Assembly (NCBI RefSeq): GCF_000195595.1
Contig: NZ_GL882532.1
Coordinates: 1 to 39,321 of the forward strand
Direction of reading: 5' to 3'
DNA: 39,321 bases
DNA from: Actinomyces sp. oral taxon 170 str. F0386
GTDB taxonomy: Bacteria; Actinomycetota; Actinomycetes; Actinomycetales; Actinomycetaceae
The translations under genes and the position numbers were made by a program. The notes under the pieces were generated by a model, which was not told the DNA's origin, searched no databases, and saw nothing but the letters and a program-made list of their open reading frames with translations. Positions 1 to 10,012 of the stretch are shown here, one piece after another (within the stretch, counting starts at the first letter, position 1; each line of letters starts with the position of its first letter).

Positions 1-999
1 TCCCGCCCCGGGCGGGGCCGCGGCCGCGCCTCGTCGTCGGCGTCCGAACGCCGCAAGACCCCCACCGCCCCGCGCCGCAGCCCGGCCGGCCAGCACTCCA
101 CGCATCAACGTTCGTCGGAGGAACCGGACCCCGCTAGTCGACGGGCCCTCGTCGTCGCTCGGCGCGAGCGTCAGCGACGTCGTAGCCGCAGCCGGATCCT
201 CTACGGCACCACCTTCGTGGTGGCCATCGCACTCATCGTCGTCGGCCTGCGCTTCTGGGGCTTCCATCCCGGATTCGCCCTGCCACTGACCGGAGACACC
301 ACCGCAACGCCGTCGCCGGCCGCTGCGGAGGCAGCGGCCGAGAGCCACGCTGCCTCACCGACGGCGGCCCCCTCCTCCACCTCGTCGGCCTCGCCGACCC
401 CGTCCGCCTCGATGCTGCCGGCCCCTCGGCTGGACGCCGAGGGGTTCGCGCACTCCGACGCCGTCGGCGACGGCACCTGGACGATCGCCCCGGCCGTGCC
501 CGTCTCGCGGCCCACCGCCGGAATCGTCTACCGCTATGTACTGCAGGTGGAGGGCGGTACGCACGTCGACGCCACCGCGGCCGCCTCCATCGTCGAGAGC
601 ACCCTCAATGACGAGCGCGGCTGGCCCACCGCGCAGAACACATCCTTCGAGCCGGTGGCCGACCCCGCCGCCGCGGACTTCACCTTCAACATCGCCACGC
701 CGCCCACCTCCGACGCCCTGTGCTCGCCGCTGGACACCGGCGGCATGTGGAGCTGCCGCAACGCGAACAACGTCGTCATCAACTCCGACCGCTGGAACTG
801 GGGCGCCGTCCCCTACCCCGACGTCGACTCCTACCGCACCTACGTCACCAACCACGAGGTGGGGCACTTCCTCGGGCACGAGCATGAGTTCTGCGCCGGG
901 GCCGGCCTCAAGGCGCCCCTCATGGCCCAGCAGAGCCACGACATCGCCGGCGGCTGCGTGTACAACACCTGGCCCACGCAGGACAACCAGCCCGGCTGA
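1..999 (+). CDS. DUF3152 domain protein, metzincin-like (5' end outside window)
   Basis: The reading frame is open from base 1, so the true start lies left of the window. The visible part has a basic Arg-rich cytoplasmic stretch, one membrane segment (about 200-260, TTFVVAIALIVVGLRFWGF), a Ser/Ala/Pro-rich linker, then a globular domain. That domain carries HEVGHFLGHEH (853-885), which fits the metzincin zinc-protease pattern HExxHxxGxxH, and two likely cystine pairs (LCSPL..WSC and FCAG..GGC). DUF3152 proteins are actinobacterial, membrane-anchored and extracytoplasmic. Peptidase activity is plausible from the motif, but I know of no proven substrate. A GTG at 217 would cut into the membrane segment and is an unlikely start. 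The gene is convergent with clpB and separated from it by a strong terminator. Confidence 0.85.
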   Translation, partial: SRPGRGRGRASSSASERRKTPTAPRRSPAGQHSTHQRSSEEPDPASRRALVVARRERQRRRSRSRILYGTTFVVAIALIVVGLRFWGFHPGFALPLTGDTTATPSPAAAEAAAESHAASPTAAPSSTSSASPTPSASMLPAPRLDAEGFAHSDAVGDGTWTIAPAVPVSRPTAGIVYRYVLQVEGGTHVDATAAASIVESTLNDERGWPTAQNTSFEPVADPAAADFTFNIATPPTSDALCSPLDTGGMWSCRNANNVVINSDRWNWGAVPYPDVDSYRTYVTNHEVGHFLGHEHEFCAGAGLKAPLMAQQSHDIAGGCVYNTWPTQDNQPG

Positions 1000-1021
1000 G
1001 ACGCACGACGCCACAGCAGCG

Positions 1022-1060
1022 CGAGGGGCGGGTCCACCGCGCAGGTGGACCCGCCCCTCG
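1022..1060. terminator. Bidirectional terminator between DUF3152 gene and clpB
   Basis: A 17-bp perfect stem (CGAGGGGCGGGTCCACC and its complement) closes a 5-nt GCGCA loop. It sits in the 85-bp gap between two convergent genes, so it probably serves both. There is no strong T-run, as is common in high-GC actinobacteria. Confidence 0.85.
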
Positions 1061-1084
1061 TCGTCCCGGTCAGCTCATCCGGCC

Positions 1085-3763
<2,679 letters not shown>

Positions 3764-3825
3764 ATGGACCTCCTTTGAGAGTGGTCACGTCTTGCTGTCT
3801 TCTTGGTCACCTCAACCTTCGCAGA

Positions 3826-3846
3826 GTTGAGTCTATTCCACTCAAC
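3826..3846. promoter_or_regulatory. HAIR operator (HspR site) of clpB
   Basis: GTTGAGT, 7-nt spacer CTATTCC, ACTCAAC is a perfect 7-bp inverted repeat. It matches the HspR-associated inverted repeat CTTGAGT-N7-ACTCAAG in spacing and core and differs only at the outermost base pair. It lies 63 bp upstream of the clpB ATG. Confidence 0.9.
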
Positions 3847-4008
3847 TTCCTGAACCGTCGGTGACGTGGGTTACTGCTCAGGCCTCTTCGGCGCGACATC
3901 TCCGGCCATCACCGCATTCGCCGGCGCGCCAGCCGAACGCTTGAAACACCGCCGCTCAACGGCGCGGGTAAAGTCACATGACGATCACGTCGCCATCCCG
4001 GAGAAGCC

Positions 4009-4710
4009 ATGAGAACCACGCGCGCCGCCCTCGCCCTGACCGCCACCCTCGTCCTGGCGGGGTGCTCCCAGGGCAGTCCCTCGTCGTCAGGTTCCGCCGA
4101 AGCCGGCACCGCCGCCCCCACAGCCGCGGCGACGACGTCGAGCAGTGCCGGAACAACCTCACAGCCCAGCGCGGGCTCCTCCGGCAGCGCCAGTGCGCCC
4201 CCTTCCATCCCGGCGGGCCATCAGGCGATCACTGCACCGACGGTCGGCCTCACCTTCGCCGTGCCCCAGGACTGGCAGGACCTCAACGCGCTCACCGAGG
4301 ACCAGAAGACGCTCATCGCCCGCGTCCAGGGCGTGGACCCCTCGACATTCTCAGAGAAGCTCGCCAGCACCGACGCCTTCTACGGGCTGTTCTCACCGGG
4401 GAGCCGCTCCTTCAACAGCACCGCCGTCGCCAAGGAGACGGAGACGTCGTCGACACCGCCGTCCCAGGCGAGCCTGGACGAGTTCGTCACGCAGCGCGGT
4501 GGGACGCCGACGGGCTACTCGACAAGGCCGTCCACCTACGGGGAGGCCGCCGTCGACACCTCGACCGCGCAGATTCAGGGCGTCCAGACGCCGGGGGCGG
4601 TTGTCGCCATTCCGACGTCGTCGGGCACCTACGCGCGCGTCGCCGTGACGGCCGGCAGCGCGGAAGAGGTCGAGACCATCGTGTCCACCATCATCGCAAC
4701 GGCCCACTGA
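4009..4710 (+). CDS. Lipoprotein, paralogue 1
   Basis: A 233-aa protein with a lipoprotein signal peptide: basic MRTTR, hydrophobic core, lipobox LAGC with acceptor Cys about residue 19. A Ser/Ala/Thr-rich linker follows to about residue 65, then a folded domain beginning GHQAITAPTVGLTFAVPQDW. The start is supported by a purine-rich GGAGAAG upstream. It is homologous along the C-terminal domain to the next gene (shared APTVG-TFAVP-DWQ, GGT-TGYST, GEAAV and a terminal I-T-H-like end), so the two are a tandem duplication. The domain resembles the broad LpqN/LpqT-type actinobacterial surface lipoprotein layout, but I cannot assign a function. It is divergent from clpB. Confidence 0.85.
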   Translation: MRTTRAALALTATLVLAGCSQGSPSSSGSAEAGTAAPTAAATTSSSAGTTSQPSAGSSGSASAPPSIPAGHQAITAPTVGLTFAVPQDWQDLNALTEDQKTLIARVQGVDPSTFSEKLASTDAFYGLFSPGSRSFNSTAVAKETETSSTPPSQASLDEFVTQRGGTPTGYSTRPSTYGEAAVDTSTAQIQGVQTPGAVVAIPTSSGTYARVAVTAGSAEEVETIVSTIIATAH

Positions 4711-4787
4711 CACCCGATGGACCCCGAGCCTCCACAGCAGGCCCCACCAAGGGCTCAGGCGACCACGAGCTGGCGACTCCGCCCCCA

Positions 4788-4802
4788 GGGCCTCTGAGGC
4801 CC
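4788..4802 (+). terminator. Small hairpin after lipoprotein 1
   Basis: GGGCCT-CTG-AGGCCC forms a 6-bp stem with a 3-nt loop between the two lipoprotein genes. It is short and has no T-run, so it may attenuate rather than end transcription. Confidence 0.35.
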
Positions 4803-4887
4803 ACCATTGGGGAGTTGTCTCCATAGAACATTCCCAGCCAAACATGATGTCCTAACAAGGTCCTTTTCCCTCAGACCCCGGAGCATC

Positions 4888-5586
4888 ATGAAATCCGTAC
4901 GCACCGCTGCGACCTTGCTGGCCGGACTCGCCCTGGTTACCACCCCGACCCTGACCGCCTGCTCACAGATCATATCGGGCTCCGACTCGTCCAGCTCAGC
5001 CGACTCCGACAGCTCGTCGGCATCGGACAAGAGCGACACCAAGGACAGCAAGAAGGACGCCAAGGCGGACAAGAGCGACAAGGACGGCGACAAGGCCTCC
5101 GCCAGCGCTAGCGCCACGAAGAACGACCTCCCCAAGGCGACCCCCGCGGGGTACCAGGAGGTGACCGCCCCCACCGTCGGCATCACCTTCGCGGTGCCCG
5201 AGGACTGGCAGAACACCCCCCTGGACGCCACATCCGACATCTACTACAAGGCCCCCGACGACGGCTTTACTCCGTACCTCGGCAACGCCAACGTCTCCAA
5301 GACCGTCGTTCCCGCCACCTCAACCCCGACCGAGGCCCAGATGAGCCCCGCCCTCACCTCGATTCCCGGCGGGACCTCGACCGGCTACTCCACCGAGCAG
5401 ACCGCCAATGGCGAAGCGGCCGTACTCAACTACACCGCAAGCATCGGGGGCCAGACGGTCAACGGCGCCCTGATCGCAGCCCCCACCAAGGACAAGGGGA
5501 AGTACGCCATCGTCTCCGTCAACGCCGGTTCCAGCGGTCAGACCATCGACGAGCTGAAGACAACCGTCATCGAGACGATCCACTGA
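4888..5586 (+). CDS. Lipoprotein, paralogue 2
   Basis: A 232-aa protein. I chose the ATG at 4888 rather than the in-frame GTG at 4807 because MKSVRTAATLLAGLA begins a proper lipoprotein signal peptide (lipobox LTAC, Cys about residue 24) and has CCGGAG upstream. A long Ser/Asp/Lys linker (about 30-80) of low complexity follows, then the same C-terminal domain as the gene before (GYQEVTAPTVGITFAVPEDW). The charged linker is much longer and more acidic/basic than in paralogue 1 and probably spans cell wall. Expected location is the outer face of the membrane. Function is unknown. Confidence 0.85.
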   Translation: MKSVRTAATLLAGLALVTTPTLTACSQIISGSDSSSSADSDSSSASDKSDTKDSKKDAKADKSDKDGDKASASASATKNDLPKATPAGYQEVTAPTVGITFAVPEDWQNTPLDATSDIYYKAPDDGFTPYLGNANVSKTVVPATSTPTEAQMSPALTSIPGGTSTGYSTEQTANGEAAVLNYTASIGGQTVNGALIAAPTKDKGKYAIVSVNAGSSGQTIDELKTTVIETIH

Positions 5587-5658
5587 GTCGGGTCGGCTAA
5601 CCAGCCCCGTCCGACGACGGTCCACCGACATACTTCACTGAGTCGAGACCGCCGTCGC

Positions 5659-5712
5659 GCGCAGCCGGGGACATTCCGCGCACCCCAGCGCGCAGGATGT
5701 CCCCGGCTGCGC
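5659..5712. repeat. 15-bp inverted repeat, terminator-like, copy 1
   Basis: Left arm GCGCAGCCGGGGACA (5659-5673) pairs perfectly with the right arm at 5698-5712, with 24 nt between. It lies 72 bp downstream of lipoprotein 2 and may end that transcript. Parts of it recur elsewhere: CCGGGGACATTCCGCGC (5665-5681) is identical at 6881-6897, and GTCCCCGGCTGCGCA (5699-5713) is identical at 7494-7508. It therefore looks like a dispersed intergenic element. Confidence 0.65.
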
Positions 5713-5810
5713 AGGACCTCTCGGCAGACATCGTCGGAACTCGGAACCAGCCGACGGCGCATCCCCCGAACCTCGGAGAAATACTTGACAAGGTCGGACG
5801 CACAGACACA

Positions 5811-5846
5811 CCATATCGAGTATCGATACATCGATAGTCGATATGG
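5811..5846. promoter_or_regulatory. 36-bp near-perfect palindrome, operator of DUF2975-HTH operon
   Basis: The stretch reads CCATATCGA-G-TATCGAT-AC-ATCGATA-G-TCGATATGG. Every position pairs except two symmetric G:G positions and the central AC. It contains four copies of TATCGA/TCGATA. It lies just downstream of a TTGACA (5785-5790) and abuts the GGAG ribosome site (5845-5848) of the gene at 5856. A bound dimer or tetramer would block both promoter clearance and translation. The HTH protein at 6620-6829 is the obvious candidate ligand (inference). Confidence 0.75.
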
Positions 5847-5855
5847 AGTGTCGTC

Positions 5856-6623
5856 ATGACCGCCAGCACCGAAGCCTCCTCAGATTCAGACACCGACGTC
5901 GACGGTGAGGCCGTCGTCGACCATCTCCCCCACGATGACGCCACTGACGACACGGCTCCGGGCCAGGACGCCGGTGTCGGCCCTGCCAGTCTCGCCTTCA
6001 CCTCATTTCTGCTGGCCCTGCTGTGCCTGTCCCCCTTCTACATGCTCGGATCCAATCTGTGGGATCTCATCAACGGCCGCGGGCTGCTCCTGGAGTTCAG
6101 CGACCTCACCTCTCAGACGCAACGGCTGCCCTTCAAGCACGCCACGGTGCAGATGATCTCCGGCTACTCGACGACGTACGGCTCCGTAGAGGGGTTGTCA
6201 GGCGCCTCACGATTCTTCATCGGCCTGTTCATCAGCATCCACCTCATCCTCATCGCGGCCTGCGCAGTCGCCTTCGTCCGGTTCATCGCCGCGATCCGCC
6301 CGGGCCGCCCGGGATTCGTCGACCTGCTCTTCACCCGGGGCGGGCATCTGTTCTGGCTGCTCCTGGGCCAGGCTCTGAGCTCTCTCACGCTGCACGTGGC
6401 AGGTTTGGCGATCTCCTCCGACTACCTCACCCTCGGCAATCCCCAAGGGCAGTCGCTAAGCGGGTTCATCCCCACCGGCAACGACATCCCGATCCTCAAG
6501 AGCGTCATCATCCTCATCCTCGCCACGCACCTACTGCTCGCCCTGCACCGCGTGTACCAGCGCTCCAGCACCCTGGCCGCGGAGAACACCGTGCTGCGCA
6601 AAGAGACCGAGGGGCTCGTGTGA
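5856..6623 (+). CDS. DUF2975 family membrane protein
   Basis: A 255-aa protein. An acidic, disordered N-terminus (about 1-45) is followed by four membrane segments (near residues 47-70, 120-150, 160-190 and 205-230). This four-helix layout with an immediately following small Cro/CI-type regulator is the DUF2975 arrangement, like YoaS-YozG of Bacillus. The ATG has GGAG 7 nt upstream. The stop overlaps the GTG start of the regulator (GTGA), implying translational coupling. Function is unknown; a sensor or modulator acting with the HTH partner is inferred from conserved pairing only. Confidence 0.8.
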   Translation: MTASTEASSDSDTDVDGEAVVDHLPHDDATDDTAPGQDAGVGPASLAFTSFLLALLCLSPFYMLGSNLWDLINGRGLLLEFSDLTSQTQRLPFKHATVQMISGYSTTYGSVEGLSGASRFFIGLFISIHLILIAACAVAFVRFIAAIRPGRPGFVDLLFTRGGHLFWLLLGQALSSLTLHVAGLAISSDYLTLGNPQGQSLSGFIPTGNDIPILKSVIILILATHLLLALHRVYQRSSTLAAENTVLRKETEGLV

Positions 6624-6829
6624 GCCACGTCGTCTGCCACCTCGATGAGCTGCTGGCCGCCCGTGGGATGACGCTGGTGGAGCTCTCCGAGAAGGTCGGG
6701 GTCACCACCGTCAATCTCTCAGTGCTCAAGAACGACCGCGCCAAGGCCATCCGCTACTCCACGCTCTGCGCCATCTGCGAGGCCCTGAGCTGCTCAGTCG
6801 GCGAGCTGCTGGAGGTCGTCCCGGACTGA
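6620..6829 (+). CDS. YozG-like XRE family transcriptional regulator
   Basis: A 69-aa single-domain helix-turn-helix protein starting at GTG 6620, which overlaps the preceding stop. Conserved features are ELSEKVGVTTVNLSVLKNDR (turn and recognition helix), the basic AKAIRYSTL and the C-terminal CSVGELLEVV, all typical of YozG/Cro-CI regulators. It probably binds the 36-bp palindrome upstream of the operon and autoregulates. Confidence 0.88.
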   Translation: MSHVVCHLDELLAARGMTLVELSEKVGVTTVNLSVLKNDRAKAIRYSTLCAICEALSCSVGELLEVVPD

Positions 6830-6876
6830 TCGCCCCATGAGTGTCCCGAGCGCCTCATCCAACGGGCTCCTCGACG

Positions 6877-6903
6877 CCGGCCGGGGACATTCCGCGCGGC
6901 CGG
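6877..6903. repeat. Terminator-like repeat, copy 2 (reduced)
   Basis: CCGGCC (6877-6882) and GGCCGG (6898-6903) flank a segment containing CCGGGGACATTCCGCGC (6881-6897), which is identical over 17 bp to 5665-5681. As with copy 1, it follows the end of an operon (48 bp after the HTH gene). Confidence 0.5.
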
Positions 6904-6913
6904 GAGGAGAACG

Positions 6914-6919
6914 TAGGCT
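6914..6919 (+). promoter_or_regulatory. -10 element TAGGCT, leaderless-type start of MmcQ-like gene
   Basis: TAGGCT ends 8 nt before the ATG at 6928. The only purine-rich SD-like tract (GGAGGAG) is too far from the ATG, so a leaderless transcript starting at or near the A of ATG is more likely. Confidence 0.5.
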
Positions 6920-6927
6920 CGACGCCG

Positions 6928-7398
6928 ATGACCGACCTCCGCCACGCCCCTCACCCCGACGATCCCTCCGAGTGCGTCGACGGCGCCACTGTGGCCGCCC
7001 GCCGCGACGCCCTCCTGGCCCATGCGGCCGGTCTGCCGGGCGCCTGGGCCGGCGACAAGCCCGAGTGGGACATCCCCGTGGCCTCAGTGGGGACCCGCCT
7101 GTTCCTGCTGCTCATCCCCCACACTGACGGCCGGCTGCTGGCCAACGTCAAGCTCGATCCCGAGGACGTCGTCGCCGTGCGGGAGGCATACAGCTGGGTG
7201 GAGCCGGGCTTCCACCAGTCCAAGCGTCACTGGGCGAGCATCGACCTCACCAGCCCCGACTACCTCCCCGACGACGCCGCCGATATGGTCGAGGACTCCT
7301 ACCGGCTCGTCCTGTCCCTCCTGACCCGACGCGTGCGCGAGGCCGTCCTCCTGGCCGACACCGCAGGCTCCCCCGCCCGCCCCACCTGGCAGTGGTGA
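6928..7398 (+). CDS. MmcQ/YjbR family protein
   Basis: A 156-aa protein of the MmcQ/YjbR (CyaY-like fold) family: LPGAWAGDKPEWD near the N-terminus, a beta-rich middle (VGTRLFLLLIP, LLANVKLDPEDV), EPGFHQSKRHWASIDL and a C-terminal helix SYRLVLSLLTRRVRE. The family is thought to bind DNA or act in stress responses, but its molecular role is poorly defined. I chose ATG 6928 instead of the in-frame upstream ATG at 6841, because the longer form would translate the repeat at 6877-6903 and the family begins near here. Confidence 0.82.
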   Translation: MTDLRHAPHPDDPSECVDGATVAARRDALLAHAAGLPGAWAGDKPEWDIPVASVGTRLFLLLIPHTDGRLLANVKLDPEDVVAVREAYSWVEPGFHQSKRHWASIDLTSPDYLPDDAADMVEDSYRLVLSLLTRRVREAVLLADTAGSPARPTWQW

Positions 7399-7460
7399 GG
7401 GCGGCCGTCGTCACCTCGGCTGGGACGCTCTGCGCGTTGGGGTACAGAACTTCTGTCCCC

Positions 7461-7482
7461 GACGGGGTTACATGCCCCCGTC
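7461..7482 (+). terminator. Hairpin after MmcQ-like gene
   Basis: GACGGGG (7461-7467) and CCCCGTC (7476-7482) form a 7-bp stem with an 8-nt loop, 63 bp after the stop. Just before it, GGGGTACAGAA and TTCTGTCCCC form a second imperfect stem (about 7438-7460). Further on, 7494-7508 repeats part of the element at 5659-5712. Confidence 0.45.
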
Positions 7483-7655
7483 CGCATGGAAGGGTCCCCG
7501 GCTGCGCACAATGTCGCCGTCGACGAGAACGGGCACGGGCTCAGAGGGCAGGAGCGGTGCAACGCCCCGCAGGTGACGCACGCGCCTAAACCTGGCACTA
7601 TTCATGCGAGGCTGCCGTCATCCGACGTCCGGCCACCCGACGGAAGGAGATACAC

Positions 7656-7838
7656 ATGGGACTTGACGACCTGGCGAAGAAGGCCGGAGATGCTCTCAGC
7701 TCCGACAAGGCCGAGGCGATCAGCGACAAGGCGCTCGACGCCGCAGCCGGCGCTGCCAAGAAGGCGACCGGCGGCAAGTACGACGACAAGATCGACGCCG
7801 CCCGTGACGCTGCCGACGGCAAGATCGGTACCAACTGA
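7656..7838 (+). CDS. MT0933/Rv0909-type antitoxin-like small protein
   Basis: A 60-aa, highly charged Ala/Lys/Asp helix protein starting MGLDDLAKKAGDAL and containing GGKYDDKIDAARDAADG, the hallmark of the MT0933-like antitoxin family. AAGGAG lies 6 nt upstream of the ATG, a textbook ribosome site. In mycobacteria such proteins pair with a polyketide-cyclase-like toxin (Rv0910 type). No partner toxin is visible next to it, so it may be an orphan or act as a stress/histone-like helper. A strong terminator follows. Confidence 0.75.
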   Translation: MGLDDLAKKAGDALSSDKAEAISDKALDAAAGAAKKATGGKYDDKIDAARDAADGKIGTN

Positions 7839-7890
7839 GCCGGCTGAGAGCCTGTCCGCTCCAAGCACCGCGGTCTTCTGATCGCAGGGA

Positions 7891-7924
7891 CGAGGGCCCC
7901 GCACTGAGCAGTGCGGGGCCCTCG
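7891..7924. terminator. Strong terminator after MT0933-like gene
   Basis: CGAGGGCCCCGCACT pairs perfectly over 15 bp with 7910-7924 around a 4-nt GAGC loop. It lies between a + strand gene and the end of the - strand permease gene (8065), so it may serve both directions. Confidence 0.85.
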
Positions 7925-8064
7925 TGCGGTCCCGGTCCACTGGGCTCCTCTCCCGGCCGCGTCCGACGTCGGCCACCGCAGTCCGGCGTCGTCAGCGCAC
8001 AGGCCCAGTCGTCTCCCACCGGGACGTCTTGATCCGCGTCCTCTCGGGCGTCTTCGGCCCTGTC

Positions 8065-9324
8065 CTACTGCGCGTTGAGCGCGGCGGTCGGAGGGGTGCG
8101 GGAGGCTCGGACGGCCGGGTACACGCCGGCCAGGGCGCCGATGGCGATGGTGACCCCCAGGCCGCCGACAACGGCGATGACCGGCAGGGTGAAGGGCCAG
8201 CCGTTGGCGGCCGACATCCCTGCGGTCACCCCGATCCCGATGACGCAGCCCAGAGCGCCTCCCAGGGAGGCCAGCAGCAGCGCCTCGGTCATGAACTGCA
8301 CGAGGATGTGGCCGCGCATGGCCCCCAGGGACCGTCTCAGCCCGATCTCCCGTCGGCGCTCGAGCACCGAGATGATCATCGTGTTGGCCACCCCGATGCC
8401 GCCGACGAGCAGGGCGATCGAGCCCACCCCCAGCAGCAGGCCGGTGAAGGCCTTGTCGGCCGCGTTCTTGGCCTCCAGCGCGTCCGAGGGGCGCGAGACC
8501 TTGACCTCGTTGGGAGCCTGCGGGGCGATCGACGGCGCGAGCACCTTGCGCACCGTGGAGACGGCGGCGTCCTGGCTGCGCGTGTAGACCGTCGTCGGCT
8601 TGGCGTCATGCCCCAGCAGGCTGCTGGCCACGCCCTGACCGACGAGGGCGGCGTTGTTGAGCTCGGGCGCCAGCACCACCGGCTTGAGGATGCCGACCAC
8701 GGTGAACCAGCTGCCGCCGAGCCACACCTTGGTTCCTGGTGAGACGACACCGAGACGCTGGGCCGCCGTCTGCCCCAGGACCGTGGCCGGGTACTGGCTG
8801 GTCGCCTCGTTGAGCCAGGCGCCCTTGTCCACCTGCCCGGCCACGACGTCGAGCAGCGACTTGTCCGCGGCCAGGGTGGTGATGCCGCCGGAGGCGTTCT
8901 TGTCGATGAACGGGGTGCGGTAGACCAGCGAGTTCTTGACCAGACCGGTGCTCGAGGCGCTCTGGACGTTGTCGATGAGCCGGACCTTGCCGACGGCGTC
9001 CTGTGGCAGGGAGGAGGAGTTGCCGAAGAGGTCCTGGCCTGCGGTGGCCGTCAGCAGGTTCGTCCCCAGGGAGTCGAGCTGGGCGGCCAGCTGGGCGCGG
9101 CTGGAGGCCGAGATGCCCACCACCGAGATCATGGCGGCGATCCCGATGGCGATGCCCAGGGCGGACAGGAAGGCGCGGGTGGGGCGGGCCCTGATGCCAG
9201 TGCCTCCCAGGCGCAGCACGTCGGCCAGGCGCAGCCGCGAGCGCTGGAGCCGCCGGGCCGGGGTACCGGACTCGCCGGCCCGCTCGGCCGCGGACCGGTC
9301 ACGCCGGAGCGTAGACGTCGTCAT
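8065..9324 (-). CDS. MacB/FtsX-type ABC transporter permease
   Basis: A 419-aa protein. The ATG at 9324 has AAGGAG 7 nt upstream, preferred over the ATG at 9351. Layout is MacB-like: membrane helix 1 after LRLGGTGIRARPTRAFLSAL (about 30-65), a large extracytoplasmic domain (about 70-285), then three helices (about 290-415) including the conserved cytoplasmic loop LERRREIGLRRSLGAMRG. It ends ALAGVYPAVRASRTPPTAAL. With the ATPase and adaptor it should form a mechanotransmission-type complex exporting or sensing an envelope-active compound. It overlaps the ATPase gene by 26 nt. It is last in the operon lipoprotein-adaptor-ATPase-permease. Confidence 0.92.
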   Translation of the reverse strand: MTTSTLRRDRSAAERAGESGTPARRLQRSRLRLADVLRLGGTGIRARPTRAFLSALGIAIGIAAMISVVGISASSRAQLAAQLDSLGTNLLTATAGQDLFGNSSSLPQDAVGKVRLIDNVQSASSTGLVKNSLVYRTPFIDKNASGGITTLAADKSLLDVVAGQVDKGAWLNEATSQYPATVLGQTAAQRLGVVSPGTKVWLGGSWFTVVGILKPVVLAPELNNAALVGQGVASSLLGHDAKPTTVYTRSQDAAVSTVRKVLAPSIAPQAPNEVKVSRPSDALEAKNAADKAFTGLLLGVGSIALLVGGIGVANTMIISVLERRREIGLRRSLGAMRGHILVQFMTEALLLASLGGALGCVIGIGVTAGMSAANGWPFTLPVIAVVGGLGVTIAIGALAGVYPAVRASRTPPTAALNAQ

Positions 9325-10012
9325 GGACGATCTCCTTCTGGCTTGAGTCACCCACGATGCGGCCGTCGCGGATGGCGATCTGCCTGGGCAGCTGGGCGGC
9401 CAGCTCGTTGTCGTGGGTGATGACGATGATGGTGGTTCCCTGGGCGTGGAGCTCGTGGAGGAGCTCGACGATCGAGGCGCCGGAGGCGGAGTCGAGGTTC
9501 CCGGTGGGCTCGTCGGCCAGCAGCAGCGGGGGCTCGCCGACGACGGCCCGGGCGATGGCCACGCGCTGGCGCTCGCCGCCGCTCATCTGGTGGGGGCGGT
9601 GGTCGAGCCGGTGGGCCAGGCCGACGCGCTCGAGGGCGGCTCGGGCGCGACGGCGGCGCTCGGAGCGGGGGATCCCGCTGTAGAGCAGGCCGTCGGCGAC
9701 GTTGTCGACCGCGTTGACGCCGTCGGCCAGGTGGAACTGCTGGAAGACGAAGCCGATGCGGCTGGCCCGCAGGGCCGAGAGCCTGGCATCGGACAGGGAG
9801 CCGACGTCGACGCCGTCGATCTCGACGGTGCCCGCGCTGGGCCGGTCCAGGGTGCCGATGAGGTTGAGGAGCGTGGACTTGCCCGAGCCCGAGGGGCCGA
9901 CGATGGCGACGAACTCGCCGTCGTCGACCTCCAGGCTCACGCCCGCGCAGGCGGCCACGGGCGGCTCCCCGTAGGTGCGCTGCACGTCACGCAGGGACAG
10001 GATGCGGCTCAT
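9299..10012 (-). CDS. MacB/LolD-type ABC transporter ATPase
   Basis: A 237-aa nucleotide-binding protein. It has Walker A GPSGSGKST (39-47), Q-loop FVFQQFHLADG, signature MSGGERQRVAIARAVV, Walker B LLLADEPTGNLD and the switch His in VITHD. The EPTGNLDS signature is typical of the LolD/MacB/FtsE class. ATG 10012 overlaps the stop of the adaptor gene (TCAT on the + strand), so the operon is translationally coupled. Confidence 0.95.
   Translation of the reverse strand: MSRILSLRDVQRTYGEPPVAACAGVSLEVDDGEFVAIVGPSGSGKSTLLNLIGTLDRPSAGTVEIDGVDVGSLSDARLSALRASRIGFVFQQFHLADGVNAVDNVADGLLYSGIPRSERRRRARAALERVGLAHRLDHRPHQMSGGERQRVAIARAVVGEPPLLLADEPTGNLDSASGASIVELLHELHAQGTTIIVITHDNELAAQLPRQIAIRDGRIVGDSSQKEIVHDDVYAPA

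Noticed and set aside
7439-7510. A riboswitch or small RNA in the gap before the MT0933-like gene
   Set aside because: Only short GC stems and part of a dispersed repeat are visible; no known riboswitch core was recognised.
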